DNA of 12,923 nucleotides from UBA2632 sp964452155 (GTDB lineage Bacteria > Bacteroidota > Bacteroidia > Bacteroidales > Dysgonomonadaceae). Of this stretch, positions 1-5,740 are shown one piece after another (position 1 is the first letter of the stretch; each line of letters begins with the position of its first letter). Below the pieces are notes generated by a model. It was not told the DNA's origin and searched no databases. It saw nothing but the letters and a program-made list of their open reading frames with translations. A program made the position numbers and the translations under genes. The DNA lies in NCBI GenBank assembly GCA_964452155.1, contig CAYVLC010000075.1, forward strand, positions 1-12,923. The letters run 5' to 3'.

Positions 1-45
1 CATAGAAATGTTCAGGTGCATGGTTGTTTTTGAGCTAAGTATTTT

Positions 46-134
46 AGCAAAAACATACTTTTGTATATCATCCTATATCATAACATTTTCTTCTTTCTGC
101 CCAATAAAAAAATGGGTGGGGTCTTGGAATGACA
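46..134. repeat. RepA interspersed repeat, copy 1
   Basis: A roughly 90-bp segment that recurs at 738-829 in the same orientation. The two copies are identical from the ATATCATCC at 65 through the CTTTCTGCCCAATA stretch, apart from one base in the following A run (7 A here, 8 in the other copy). They then share a diverged tail ending GGAATGACA. No coding potential is convincing. It looks like a non-coding dispersed element; its function is unknown. Confidence 0.8.
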
Positions 135-141
135 ATGACAG

Positions 142-169
142 CGGTATGTGGTATGCGGTATGCGGTATT
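142..169. repeat. 7-bp tandem repeat, four units
   Basis: Four consecutive heptamers: CGGTATG, TGGTATG, CGGTATG and CGGTATT. Short tandem heptamers of unrelated sequence also occur at 846-915 and 5656-5685 in this window, so the 7-bp period is a recurring property of these spacers. Confidence 0.75.
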
Positions 170-177
170 GACTAACC

Positions 178-262
178 ACTGTCATACTGAACGGAGTGAA
201 GTATCTGGAGAATACTTGCAGGGTTATTGCTACAGATTCCTCACTACGTATAGGAATGATAT
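178..262. repeat. Dispersed inverted-repeat element (TCAT-CTGAACG-type)
   Basis: The left half (from about 181) reads TCATACTGAACGGAGTGAAG followed by TATCT. The right half (from about 233) reads AGATTCCTCACTACG and ends GGAATGA, which is a diverged reverse complement of the left half. From memory, elements of the form TCATxCTGAACGxAGTGAAGxATCT are widely scattered in Bacteroidota intergenic DNA. This copy is degenerate in its right arm. It is non-coding. Confidence 0.6.
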
Positions 263-615
263 GTTTTTGCAACAAGCTATATATCAGACAATAAAAACTT
301 TTACGTTTTGACTTATTAACTGAGTAAAGCGATAGCTATTTTATATAATCTTTGCTGAAAGGGCTTTGCCCTAAAACCGGCTCACCAGTAAAATTACGTG
401 TTTTGTCTATTTCTTATTACACGCAAAGTACAGTTCGCACCTAACGGAGCTTTGGGGTAGAAGGGATATCAGTTTACTACAGACAGCAAGGCTCCTAACG
501 GAGCTAAAGGCTTTGATTTTCAATATAAACTCTTTCATTAAAATGGGTCGCATCAATTTAATTATACAACAATAAGTAACTAATGAACTACCCTTATGAA
601 TATATTAGCTGCAAG
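263..615. other. Gene-free spacer with small palindromes
   Basis: No convincing gene is visible. The stretch holds a short hairpin AGGGC-TTT-GCCCT (360-372). It also holds two copies of the core CTAACGGAGCT (441-451 and 495-505). The second is a palindrome GCTCC-TAAC-GGAGC (491-504), while the first has lost its left arm. These resemble remnants of dispersed palindromic elements. The rest is AT-rich and featureless. Confidence 0.5.
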
Positions 616-706
616 TGCTCCAGAGGAGCAACTCTGTTTGTAGTAAACCCATACCCACCTCACCTCAAGCGCCGTAGGTACGGCCTGTAAATTGTTTGTA
701 GCAAAA
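616..706. repeat. Paired hairpin tags, each with a TGTTTGTAG-AAA tail
   Basis: Two hairpins lie in tandem. The first is TGCTCC-AGA-GGAGCA (616-630) followed by CTGTTTGTAGTAAAC. The second is GCCGTA-GG-TACGGC (671-684) followed by TTGTTTGTAGCAAAAC. The two stems differ in sequence but carry the same downstream tail at similar spacing, so they appear to be two members of one small palindromic repeat family. No gene is present. Confidence 0.65.
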
Positions 707-737
707 CTGTTTAATAAAACTTGACAGTAAAATGTAA

Positions 738-829
738 AGCAAACACATGCTCTTTTGCATATCATCCTATATCATAACATTTTCTTCTTTCTGCCCAATA
801 AAAAAAATGGGTGTGATCTCGGAATGACA
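738..829. repeat. RepA interspersed repeat, copy 2
   Basis: Second copy of the element at 46-134, same orientation, about 690 bp away. It has one extra A in the poly-A run and a few substitutions at both ends. Like copy 1 it is followed directly by 7-bp-periodic sequence (here from 846), so the neighbouring heptamers may belong to the same composite element. Confidence 0.8.
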
Positions 830-845
830 GGGGGAAAGTAATGGG

Positions 846-915
846 CAATTGAAAATTGACAATGATGAGAGAATAGAGACTAGCCATAGCTGACAGCTAT
901 CAGCCGTTAGCTTTT
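846..915. repeat. Heptad-phased degenerate repeat tract
   Basis: Ten successive 7-bp blocks stay in one phase: CAATTGA, AAATTGA, CAATGAT, GAGAGAA, TAGAGAC, TAGCCAT, AGCTGAC, AGCTATC, AGCCGTT, AGCTTTT. The first and last groups are clear heptamer repeats; the middle blocks are diverged. It is comparable in style to the heptameric short tandem repeats described from cyanobacteria. There is no coding signal. Confidence 0.55.
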
Positions 916-936
916 TCATTACAGGCCTTAATGGCC

Positions 937-970
937 ACCCCGCTTGCTCCGATTTCCGAATCGGCCTGCC
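937..970 (-). repeat. Inverted copy of the RepB 3' hairpin module
   Basis: The reverse complement of this stretch (core CGATTTCCGAATCGG) closely matches 4505-4536, the right end of RepB copy 3, and more loosely 2581-2604. Only the hairpin module is present here; the upstream part of RepB is missing. It is therefore a partial, oppositely oriented copy of the dispersed element. Confidence 0.65.
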
Positions 971-1021
971 CCAACACATATTTAAATTCCATTTCCTTCC
1001 CGTTTGCAAAAAAGACAAGTC

Positions 1022-1063
1022 GCAACCTGTCCCTACAAGGTGTTGTAGGTAACAGATGGTTGC
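1022..1063 (-). terminator. Likely serA terminator, built from a dispersed repeat
   Basis: An extended stem-loop begins 14 bases past the serA stop. On the plus strand its left arm is GCAAC-CTGT-c-CCTACAA (1022-1038), the loop is GGTG, and the right arm is TTGTAGG-ta-ACAG-atg-GTTGC (1043-1063). Read on the minus strand, the stem is followed by GACTTGTCTTTTTTG, giving a U-rich tract about 8 bases after the stem. The layout fits a Rho-independent terminator, although the U run is not directly adjacent. The central sequence CTGTCCCTACAAGG recurs at 5582-5595. Confidence 0.5.
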
Positions 1064-1077
1064 AAAGCAGTGCACCT

Positions 1078-2253
1078 CTATGTTGCTGGAAGAACACGTA
1101 CCATAGTTACACCATCAATCTCTTTTAGTTTTTTGGTGATTGAAGGGTCTAAGGTCTTTCGGGTAATATCAATAATGTTGTAGGCATTGCCATTGTATTT
1201 GCGGTTGAGCATGCTGTCTATGTTTATGCTCTCTGAAGCCAATATGCTCGATATCTGGCCCACCATGTTGGGGATGTTTCTATTGGCTATAAGAATACGG
1301 CAACCATCGTGACGTTCCATTATGGCAGTAGGAAAGTTGACCGAGTTGGTGATATTTCCGTTTTCTAGGTAATCTTTTACTTGTTTTATTGCCATTACCG
1401 CACAATTGGTTTCCGATTCGTTTGTAGAAGCAGCAAGGTGAGGAATGGCAATGGTATTGTCTAATTTTAATATCTCTTCGTCGGGAAAATCGGTTATGTA
1501 TTTAGCTACTTTGCCTGATGCAATAGCTTTTTTTAGATCTGGTATATCAACCAATCCACCGCGTGCAAAATTTAATATTCGCACGTTGTTTTTCATCATG
1601 CTTAGTTTATCTTTGTTGATGTAGCCTTTGGTTTCGGGCGTCAGAGGAATATTCAGAGTAACGTAGTCGGCCTGCGAGAGTAGCACTTCTATGCCTTTTA
1701 CCAAATTCACCCTGTTGCTCAATTTCAAAGCTTGATCTACCGAAATGTAGGGGTCGTATCCAACCACTTCCATACCCAGTGATTTGGCGGCATTTGCTAC
1801 CAAAACACCTATAGCACCCAGGCCAATTACGGCGAGTGTCTTTCCTTTTATCTCTTGGCCAACAAAGTTTTTTTTGCCTTTTTCTATTAATGCTGGTATT
1901 TTGTCGCCTTTGTCAGTCAATGATTTCACCCATATAGCACCATCAATAATATCGCGCGATGCTAGCATCAATCCAGCAATCACCATTTCTTTTACACCGT
2001 TGGCATTTGCTCCAGGTGTGTTAAAGACTACGATACCCCGCTCCGTGCATTTGTCTATCGGAATATTGTTGACCCCTGCCCCTGCTCTTGCCACAGCTTT
2101 TAGCGAAGGCGGAAGTTCCATGTCGTGCATTTTATGGCTGCGCAGTACAATTGCGTCGGGGTTGGGTAGTTCGCTAGCTATTTCGTAACTACTTAAAGGA
2201 AAAAGAGATAGCCCTTCTGGATCGATTGCATTTAGTGTCTGAATCTTAAACAT
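1078..2253 (-). CDS. serA: D-3-phosphoglycerate dehydrogenase with C-terminal ACT domain
   Basis: Oxidises 3-phosphoglycerate to 3-phosphohydroxypyruvate with NAD+, the first step of serine synthesis, in the cytoplasm. The 391 residues carry the hydroxyacid dehydrogenase landmarks. RAGAGVNNIP lies near 56-65. The Rossmann motif GLGAIG is at 144-149, with Asp167 placed to bind the NAD ribose. The catalytic trio is Arg231 (NFARGG), Glu259 or Glu260 (DFPDEE) and His272 (PHLAAST). Residues about 318-391 form an ACT domain, the usual serine-sensing module; ASB-type extra domains of the longest family members are absent, as in many roughly 390-residue bacterial forms. The start at 2253 gives a normal N-terminus (MFKIQTLNAI). 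No serC or serB lies beside it, so it appears monocistronic; repeats flank it on both sides. Confidence 0.95.
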   Translation of the reverse strand: MFKIQTLNAIDPEGLSLFPLSSYEIASELPNPDAIVLRSHKMHDMELPPSLKAVARAGAGVNNIPIDKCTERGIVVFNTPGANANGVKEMVIAGLMLASRDIIDGAIWVKSLTDKGDKIPALIEKGKKNFVGQEIKGKTLAVIGLGAIGVLVANAAKSLGMEVVGYDPYISVDQALKLSNRVNLVKGIEVLLSQADYVTLNIPLTPETKGYINKDKLSMMKNNVRILNFARGGLVDIPDLKKAIASGKVAKYITDFPDEEILKLDNTIAIPHLAASTNESETNCAVMAIKQVKDYLENGNITNSVNFPTAIMERHDGCRILIANRNIPNMVGQISSILASESINIDSMLNRKYNGNAYNIIDITRKTLDPSITKKLKEIDGVTMVRVLPAT

Positions 2254-2463
2254 TTTGCTTGTTGTCTTTTTATATTTTGAGTAATTTGTTTCTAACAGAA
2301 CACAAATATCAGCATTTTATCTATAAAGAGTGCATTAAACATGATTTTTGTTGCAAAGTTGCACTCAAATGTTTCAATTTGAAAATGCAGCGAGGCGGGG
2401 GGCTTGATATTGTATGTGCTGCCAATTGTCTGAATGGTTGGCTTGAATGATTAAATGAGTTTA
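2254..2463. other. serA upstream region, no clear promoter
   Basis: AT-rich spacer that must hold the serA promoter if the gene is transcribed alone. I find no exact TAnnTTTG on the minus strand. The nearest candidates are CAACTTTG about 100 bases before the start and GATATTTG about 50 bases before it, both one or two bases off and without a well-spaced TTG. Short reading frames here are not credible genes. Confidence 0.35.
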
Positions 2464-2604
2464 ACCTTGCTCGCGCCCATTTGCAATGCGTGTGTCGCGA
2501 TAGCGAAATTGTTACTTTACTCTGTTTATTCTTTCTGCTTTGCAGCATACCCCCAGTGAAATATAATATAATTTCACTGGGCAGGCCGATTTGGAAATCG
2601 GCCT
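2464..2604. repeat. RepB interspersed element, copy 1
   Basis: Most complete but most diverged of three direct copies. Three modules follow one another. First is a stem-loop whose arms GTGTGTCGCGA (2490-2500) and TTGCAGCATAC (2540-2550) pair with three wobbles and one mismatch. Second is a palindrome with 10-bp arms CCAGTGAAAT / ATTTCACTGG (2553-2580). Third is a hairpin AGGCCGATTT-GG-AAATCGGCCT (2583-2604). The last two lie 37-88 bases past the thioredoxin stop and could also shape the 3' end of that transcript, but no U tract follows. Confidence 0.8.
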
Positions 2605-2640
2605 TTACTCATGGTTCAGAAAGTATCCTTCCATCATAAT

Positions 2641-2943
2641 TCAGACACTATGCTCATTTATCACATTCAATAACTCCTGCTTACTTGCTACCCCCGAATG
2701 CCGCCAAACTGTCTGTCCGTTTTTGAATAAAATAAGGGTGGGAATACTCCTCACCTGATACTGTTGTGCAAGGGCTTGATTCTTGTCAACATCTATTTTT
2801 ATGATTCTGGCTTTTCCTTTTATATCTGGAGCCAAATCCTTCAGAATAGGAGCTTGTGTATGGCATGGGCCACACCATGTGGCATGAAAATCTACTAATA
2901 CTGGTTCATTGCCATTGATAATACTATTAAATGTCTCTTTCAT
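2641..2943 (-). CDS. Thioredoxin, small cytoplasmic
   Basis: A 100-residue single-domain thioredoxin that reduces protein disulfides, normally recharged by thioredoxin reductase. The active site WCGPC is at residues 23-27, after the conserved strand VLVDFHATWC. The cis-proline that lines the active site is Pro68 in RSIPTLILFKNG. Length and the absence of a signal peptide match classical TrxA, so it should be cytoplasmic; exported TlpA-like proteins are longer and start with a hydrophobic segment. It stands alone between two copies of RepB, with about 40 bases separating its start from copy 2. No promoter could be recognised upstream. Other paralogues probably exist in the genome, so I give no gene symbol. 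Confidence 0.93.
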   Translation of the reverse strand: MKETFNSIINGNEPVLVDFHATWCGPCHTQAPILKDLAPDIKGKARIIKIDVDKNQALAQQYQVRSIPTLILFKNGQTVWRHSGVASKQELLNVINEHSV

Positions 2944-2986
2944 ATTTGGTCGTTTTTTTAATTTATAAACTGTCCCAACCTTTATG

Positions 2987-3105
2987 CTTTGCCTCGCTAG
3001 CGTGCATTTATAATGCGTGTGTTGCGATAGCGAAACTTTTGCTTATGGTTGTTATTTCTGTCTGCTTCGCAGCACACCCCTCACAAATCGGTGCAAGTGG
3101 ATGGT
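2987..3105. repeat. RepB interspersed element, copy 2
   Basis: Shares 80 identical bases with copy 3 (3004-3083 equals 4403-4482). Its arms GTGTGTTGCGA (3017-3027) and TCGCAGCACAC (3067-3077) form an 11-bp stem with one G-U pair around a 39-base loop. The AT palindrome module present in the other copies is missing here, and only a degraded piece of the final hairpin (AAATCGG) remains. The copy ends about ten bases from the fic stop codon. Confidence 0.85.
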
Positions 3106-3115
3106 TATTTATACG

Positions 3116-4186
3116 TTATCTATTGGTTAGTAATTCAAACAACTTGATGTTTATATAGTAGTTTGCAGTTCCAATTTTCTCTTTTCTTAGCACACCATCA
3201 TCTGCCAACTTATTTAAATAATTAGCTGCTGTTAATCTTGAAACTCCAAGGTCGTTTACAACAAATTCAATTTTAGTGTAAGGATGTTTATATAAATTGT
3301 TGAGTAAATCTTGACTATAAAATTTGTAATTATCTCTCAACAAGTTCTTTAACTTTTGCATTAAATCCTTCATTTTAAGAATCAGTTGTGTAGTTTCTTT
3401 TGCTGTTTCTTCGATGCCAGTTATTAAAAATAGCACCCACTCTTCCCATCGGTTTTTATCTCTAACTTCTTGCAAACACCTGTAATACTGCATTTTGTGT
3501 TTAATGATATAATTACTTAAGTAAAGAATGGGTAGAGACTGCAATTCTTCTAAAATCAAATACAACATATTTATTATCCTGCCAGTCCTTCCATTTCCAT
3601 CATAAAATGGATGAATACTTTCGAACTGAAAATAAATAATGGCCATCTTAATCAATGGGTCAATATTATGTAGGTCAGGATCATTGATATACTGTTCTAA
3701 ATTACCCATCAACTCAATTATTTCTTCATAACTTTGTGGTGGAGTATATACAATATCTCCAGTAGTTGCATTTTTTAAAGTTGTACCAGACTGTCTCCTA
3801 AAGCCTGCATCATTCTCTTCAAGAGTTTCTTGAATTTTTATTATTACTTGATTGGTAAGCAATCCCTTTTGAGATATCAGCTCATACCCTTTTTTTAAGG
3901 CAGCAATGTAGTTTTGAACCTCTTTTGCTTCCAACGATTTTATATTACCTAAATTCAATTCAGATTTATACAAATCATCATGTGTTGTTATTATATTTTC
4001 TATTGCAGAACTATCTTTCGCTTCCTGTAGCCCTAATGTGTTTATTAAAATATTTTGATTTGGAATTGAAGCAGCAATCCCTTTTAACTCTGCTAGTGCA
4101 AAGTATGCAGATGGAAGTGATTTCAATACTTTTGTCGATTCAAAATCAAATGAAATCGGAAGTTTTTGTAATTTCCATGAAGTCAT
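3116..4186 (-). CDS. Fic-domain protein (class II, self-inhibited) with C-terminal winged helix
   Basis: Fic enzymes transfer AMP or another nucleotide phosphate group from a nucleotide to a protein hydroxyl. Counting from the chosen start, this 356-residue protein has an N-terminal inhibitory helix motif S59-x3-E63-N64, matching the (S/T)xxxE(G/N) signature of class II Fic proteins. A flap segment TTGDIVYTPP is at 141-150, and the intact core motif HPFYDGNGRTGR is at 192-203 with catalytic His192. Residues about 285-356 resemble a winged-helix DNA-binding domain (SRLTAANYLNKLADDGVL). Size and order match SoFic-like proteins. The open frame runs upstream to an ATG at 4309, but those 41 residues are unlike the family, and a good promoter lies between, so 4186 is the better start. 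No antitoxin partner gene is present, as expected for class II. The target is unknown. Confidence 0.9.
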   Translation of the reverse strand: MTSWKLQKLPISFDFESTKVLKSLPSAYFALAELKGIAASIPNQNILINTLGLQEAKDSSAIENIITTHDDLYKSELNLGNIKSLEAKEVQNYIAALKKGYELISQKGLLTNQVIIKIQETLEENDAGFRRQSGTTLKNATTGDIVYTPPQSYEEIIELMGNLEQYINDPDLHNIDPLIKMAIIYFQFESIHPFYDGNGRTGRIINMLYLILEELQSLPILYLSNYIIKHKMQYYRCLQEVRDKNRWEEWVLFLITGIEETAKETTQLILKMKDLMQKLKNLLRDNYKFYSQDLLNNLYKHPYTKIEFVVNDLGVSRLTAANYLNKLADDGVLRKEKIGTANYYINIKLFELLTNR

Positions 4187-4212
4187 AGGTATAGTTTTTA
4201 GTATATTCTTTA

Positions 4213-4242
4213 CAAAGATAATTGTATGTGTATAGAAAACAA
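4213..4242 (-). promoter_or_regulatory. Predicted fic promoter, Bacteroidota type
   Basis: On the minus strand TTG (4240-4242) is followed after 19 bases by TATCTTTG (4213-4220), an exact TAnnTTTG match. This is the arrangement described for the primary sigma factor of Bacteroidota. Transcription would begin near 4206, leaving a leader of about 20 bases before the ATG at 4186. This supports the downstream fic start. Confidence 0.6.
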
Positions 4243-4388
4243 GGAATTCTTTACATAATAAACAGCCTATGTATAGATTTCTTGATAATCTTACTATATT
4301 CTTTGGCAACTGTCTGAACCTTGATCCGCTTGATGTGCTTGATTACTCTGCCGCTCGCGCTGGTTTGTAGCCCGTGTGGCGCGAAGCG

Positions 4389-4536
4389 AACCTTGCTCGC
4401 GCGCATTTATAATGCGTGTGTTGCGATAGCGAAACTTTTGCTTATGGTTGTTATTTCTGTCTGCTTCGCAGCACACCCCTCAGAAATATAATATAATTTC
4501 ACTGGGCAGGCCGATTCGGAAATCGGGCGAGCGGGT
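4389..4536. repeat. RepB interspersed element, copy 3
   Basis: Direct repeat of copies 1 and 2, upstream of fic. It has the 80-base block identical to copy 2 (4403-4482), then an AT palindrome with a damaged left arm (GAAATATAATATAATTTC), then the hairpin CCGATT-CGGA-AATCGG (4511-4526). A further GC-rich lead-in (about 4350-4388, with GGCGCGAAGCG) may be part of the same element. It abuts the fic fossil at 4546. Confidence 0.85.
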
Positions 4537-4545
4537 TATTCTACT

Positions 4546-4593
4546 AGTCCTTCCATTTTCGTTATAAAATGGATAAATACTTTTGAACTGAAA
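4546..4593 (-). pseudogene. Fossil fragment of a second fic gene (core motif only)
   Basis: These 48 bases align without gaps to 3584-3631 inside the intact fic gene, with 43 of 48 identical and both on the minus strand. In the matching frame the fragment reads FQFKSIYPFYNENGRT, against FQFESIHPFYDGNGRT in the intact protein. The catalytic His has become Tyr, and the motif's Asp and first Gly have become Asn and Glu. Homology stops at about 4546 on one side and near 4593 on the other, with no open frame around it. It is a dead remnant, either of a former tandem fic copy or of a related Fic gene. Confidence 0.7.
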
Positions 4594-4829
4594 TCTACAC
4601 TTCTCACTGTCCACTGGGTAATGTCTTCTTTGATAAGGAAAAAATCATAATAACACTAATGTTGTGGTTGAAAAGAGGGGTCAATTAAAACAGGCTGGTT
4701 CTTTGTTGCCCCCCCCTAAATACCAGATTTTGCATAAAAAGAGCTGAAAGTGGTATAATGCCTTGATTATAAAACATCAGACCGAAATAAAACCATCAAA
4801 ATAGCTAATAAAACCAACTTTGGGCGACC
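4594..4829. other. Gene-free spacer
   Basis: No gene or RNA is recognised. The only regularity seen is a 10-base direct repeat AATAAAACCA at 4786-4795 and 4807-4816, just before the tandem array. The composition is AT-rich. It may contain decayed remains of the fic paralogue, but I could not align any further part of it. Confidence 0.4.
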
Positions 4830-4836
4830 TTGCGTA

Positions 4837-5132
4837 CCCCTACAATTCGAGAAATGCAATCCAAAACGACAATTGTAGGCCTACAATTTTGAGAAATGCA
4901 ATGCAAAACGCCAAATGTAGCCCTACAGTTCGAGAAATGCAATGCAAAACACCAAATGTAGTCCTACAGTTCGAGAAATGCAATGCAAAGCGCCAAATGT
5001 ATCCCTACAGTTTGCGAAACGCAATGCAAAACGACAAATGTAGCCCTACAGTTTGCAAAACGCATTGCAAAACGACAAATGTAGCCCTACAGTTTTGAGA
5101 ATTGCATTGCAAAACAGCAAATGTAGGCCTAC
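4837..5132. repeat. 41-bp tandem array, seven units, each able to fold as a hairpin
   Basis: The marker CTACA recurs at 4840, 4881, 4923, 4964, 5005, 5046 and 5087, and CTAC again at 5129, giving steps of 41 or 42 bases. Units start CTACA-GTT(T/C)G, pass through GAAATGCAATGCAAAACG-like sequence and end CAAATGTAG followed by CC. CTACA pairs with TGTAG at the other end of the same unit, extended by TTTG with CAAA around one bulged base. Unit 1 instead has CTACAATT and AATTGTAG, a perfect 8-bp stem. The array is bracketed by TTGCGTA (4830-4836) and TACGCAA (5130-5136). A T11 tract follows at about 5146-5156. The whole unit is conserved, with no variable spacers. Confidence 0.85.
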
Positions 5133-5156
5133 GCAACCCCTCTCTTTTTTTTTTTG

Positions 5157-5406
5157 ACAAAAAAACGATACCTGTATAGCATTTAAATAGCAAAATAGCG
5201 ATGGATATTGAAAAGATACAAAACACACCGACCTCTCGAAAAGGTCTCATGTTTAAAGCCCTGCTGTGGATATAAACATACGAACACCTCAGTGTCCGCA
5301 CCTTATGTACCAGCACAATAGGTAATAAGATAGCACTGTAGTGGACAACTTACCAAGTGCTGATGCAATGAGTCTTGGCTTTAGGCTTGTTCGGCTATTT
5401 GTAAAT
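5157..5406. other. Gene-free spacer
   Basis: Between the poly-T tract that ends the 41-bp array and the palindrome block there is no recognisable gene, RNA or clear repeat. Short open frames exist on both strands but show no family resemblance. Confidence 0.4.
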
Positions 5407-5540
5407 AATTGGAGATACAAGCCATCTCCAATTCTCGAAGCTAGAAGCTTCGATTACATTACAGACAGGGCATTTATCAGCGTCAATGAGTCAAATCTGT
5501 GTCATCAGTGTGCCTATTTTTGTACATGCGATAGCATGTC
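5407..5540. repeat. Cluster of three palindromes with dispersed-repeat sequence
   Basis: Three clean hairpins occur in 133 bases: AATTGGAGAT / ATCTCCAATT with a 7-base loop (5407-5433), TCGAAGCT-AGA-AGCTTCGA (5435-5453), and ACATGC-GATA-GCATGT (5524-5539). Between the second and third lies sequence of the type ATTTATCAGCGTCAATGAG and AAATCTGTGTCATCAGTGTG, which I recall as a common intergenic repeat in Bacteroidota. No coding gene is credible here. Confidence 0.65.
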
Positions 5541-5569
5541 ATCTATCTTTTTTTTGCTTACAAATAAGG

Positions 5570-5608
5570 ATAGGTTGCGAACTGTCCCTACAAGGCGGCA
5601 TAGGTAAT
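5570..5608. repeat. Second copy of the serA-terminator repeat
   Basis: Aligns to 1014-1052 with the block CTGTCCCTACAAGG identical and the flanks diverged (about three quarters identical overall by eye). In both places the element lies downstream of a minus-strand gene, in the same orientation. Here the outer stem arms have decayed and only CCTA / TAGG remains, so its value as a terminator is doubtful. Confidence 0.6.
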
Positions 5609-5613
5609 TTAAG

Positions 5614-5638
5614 AGAGACGCGATAAATCGGCGTCTCT
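5614..5638. repeat. Hairpin AGAGACGC / GCGTCTCT
   Basis: Arms at 5614-5621 and 5631-5638 are exact complements, extended by GAT / ATC inside around one bulged G. It lies about 100 bases past the stop of the erythromycin-esterase-like gene. It could mark the 3' end of that operon, but no U tract follows on the minus strand (CTTAAATT). The sequence resembles a dispersed Bacteroidota palindrome. Confidence 0.55.
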
Positions 5639-5655
5639 ACGATACTGCAATTTAT

Positions 5656-5685
5656 ACTATTTACTGTTTACTATTCACTGTTTAC
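5656..5685. repeat. 7-bp tandem repeat, about four units
   Basis: ACTATTT, ACTGTTT, ACTATTC, ACTGTTT and a partial ACC follow without gaps, giving a heptamer period (strongest as a 14-bp alternation). It lies in the 3' region of the five-gene run. It is non-coding. Confidence 0.7.
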
Positions 5686-5740
5686 CGCAATAACTCCTAA
5701 TTATGAACGCATTTCGTTTTTCACTTTTAACTTCCTAGCC

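Noticed and set aside
78..1128. Small reading frames of 60-102 residues on both strands in the left spacer
   Set aside because: They run through RepA, heptamer tracts and hairpins, have no family resemblance, and overlap one another on opposite strands.
3116..4186. Fic toxin-antitoxin pair
   Set aside because: The inhibitory helix motif is inside the Fic protein itself (residues 59-64), and no small partner gene is found on either side.
4187..4309. Upstream ATG at 4309 as the fic start
   Set aside because: The added 41 residues are Cys- and Phe-rich and unlike Fic proteins, and the only good promoter (4213-4242) lies inside that stretch. The protein from 4186 begins like its family.
4294..4476. 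60-residue minus-strand frame upstream of fic
   Set aside because: It is encoded almost entirely by RepB copy 3 and its GC-rich lead-in, and its composition (Arg/Asn/Gln rich) reflects the repeat.
4820..5098. 92-residue plus-strand reading frame through the tandem array
   Set aside because: It is a by-product of the repeat. The 41-bp period is not a multiple of three, so each unit is read in a different frame and the protein is not repetitive in a sensible way.
4837..5132. CRISPR array
   Set aside because: The 41-bp period is regular, but the entire unit is conserved and there are no unique spacers between shorter repeats. No cas gene is nearby.
5341..5607. 88-residue plus-strand frame
   Set aside because: It crosses three palindromes and a dispersed repeat, and no protein motif is visible.
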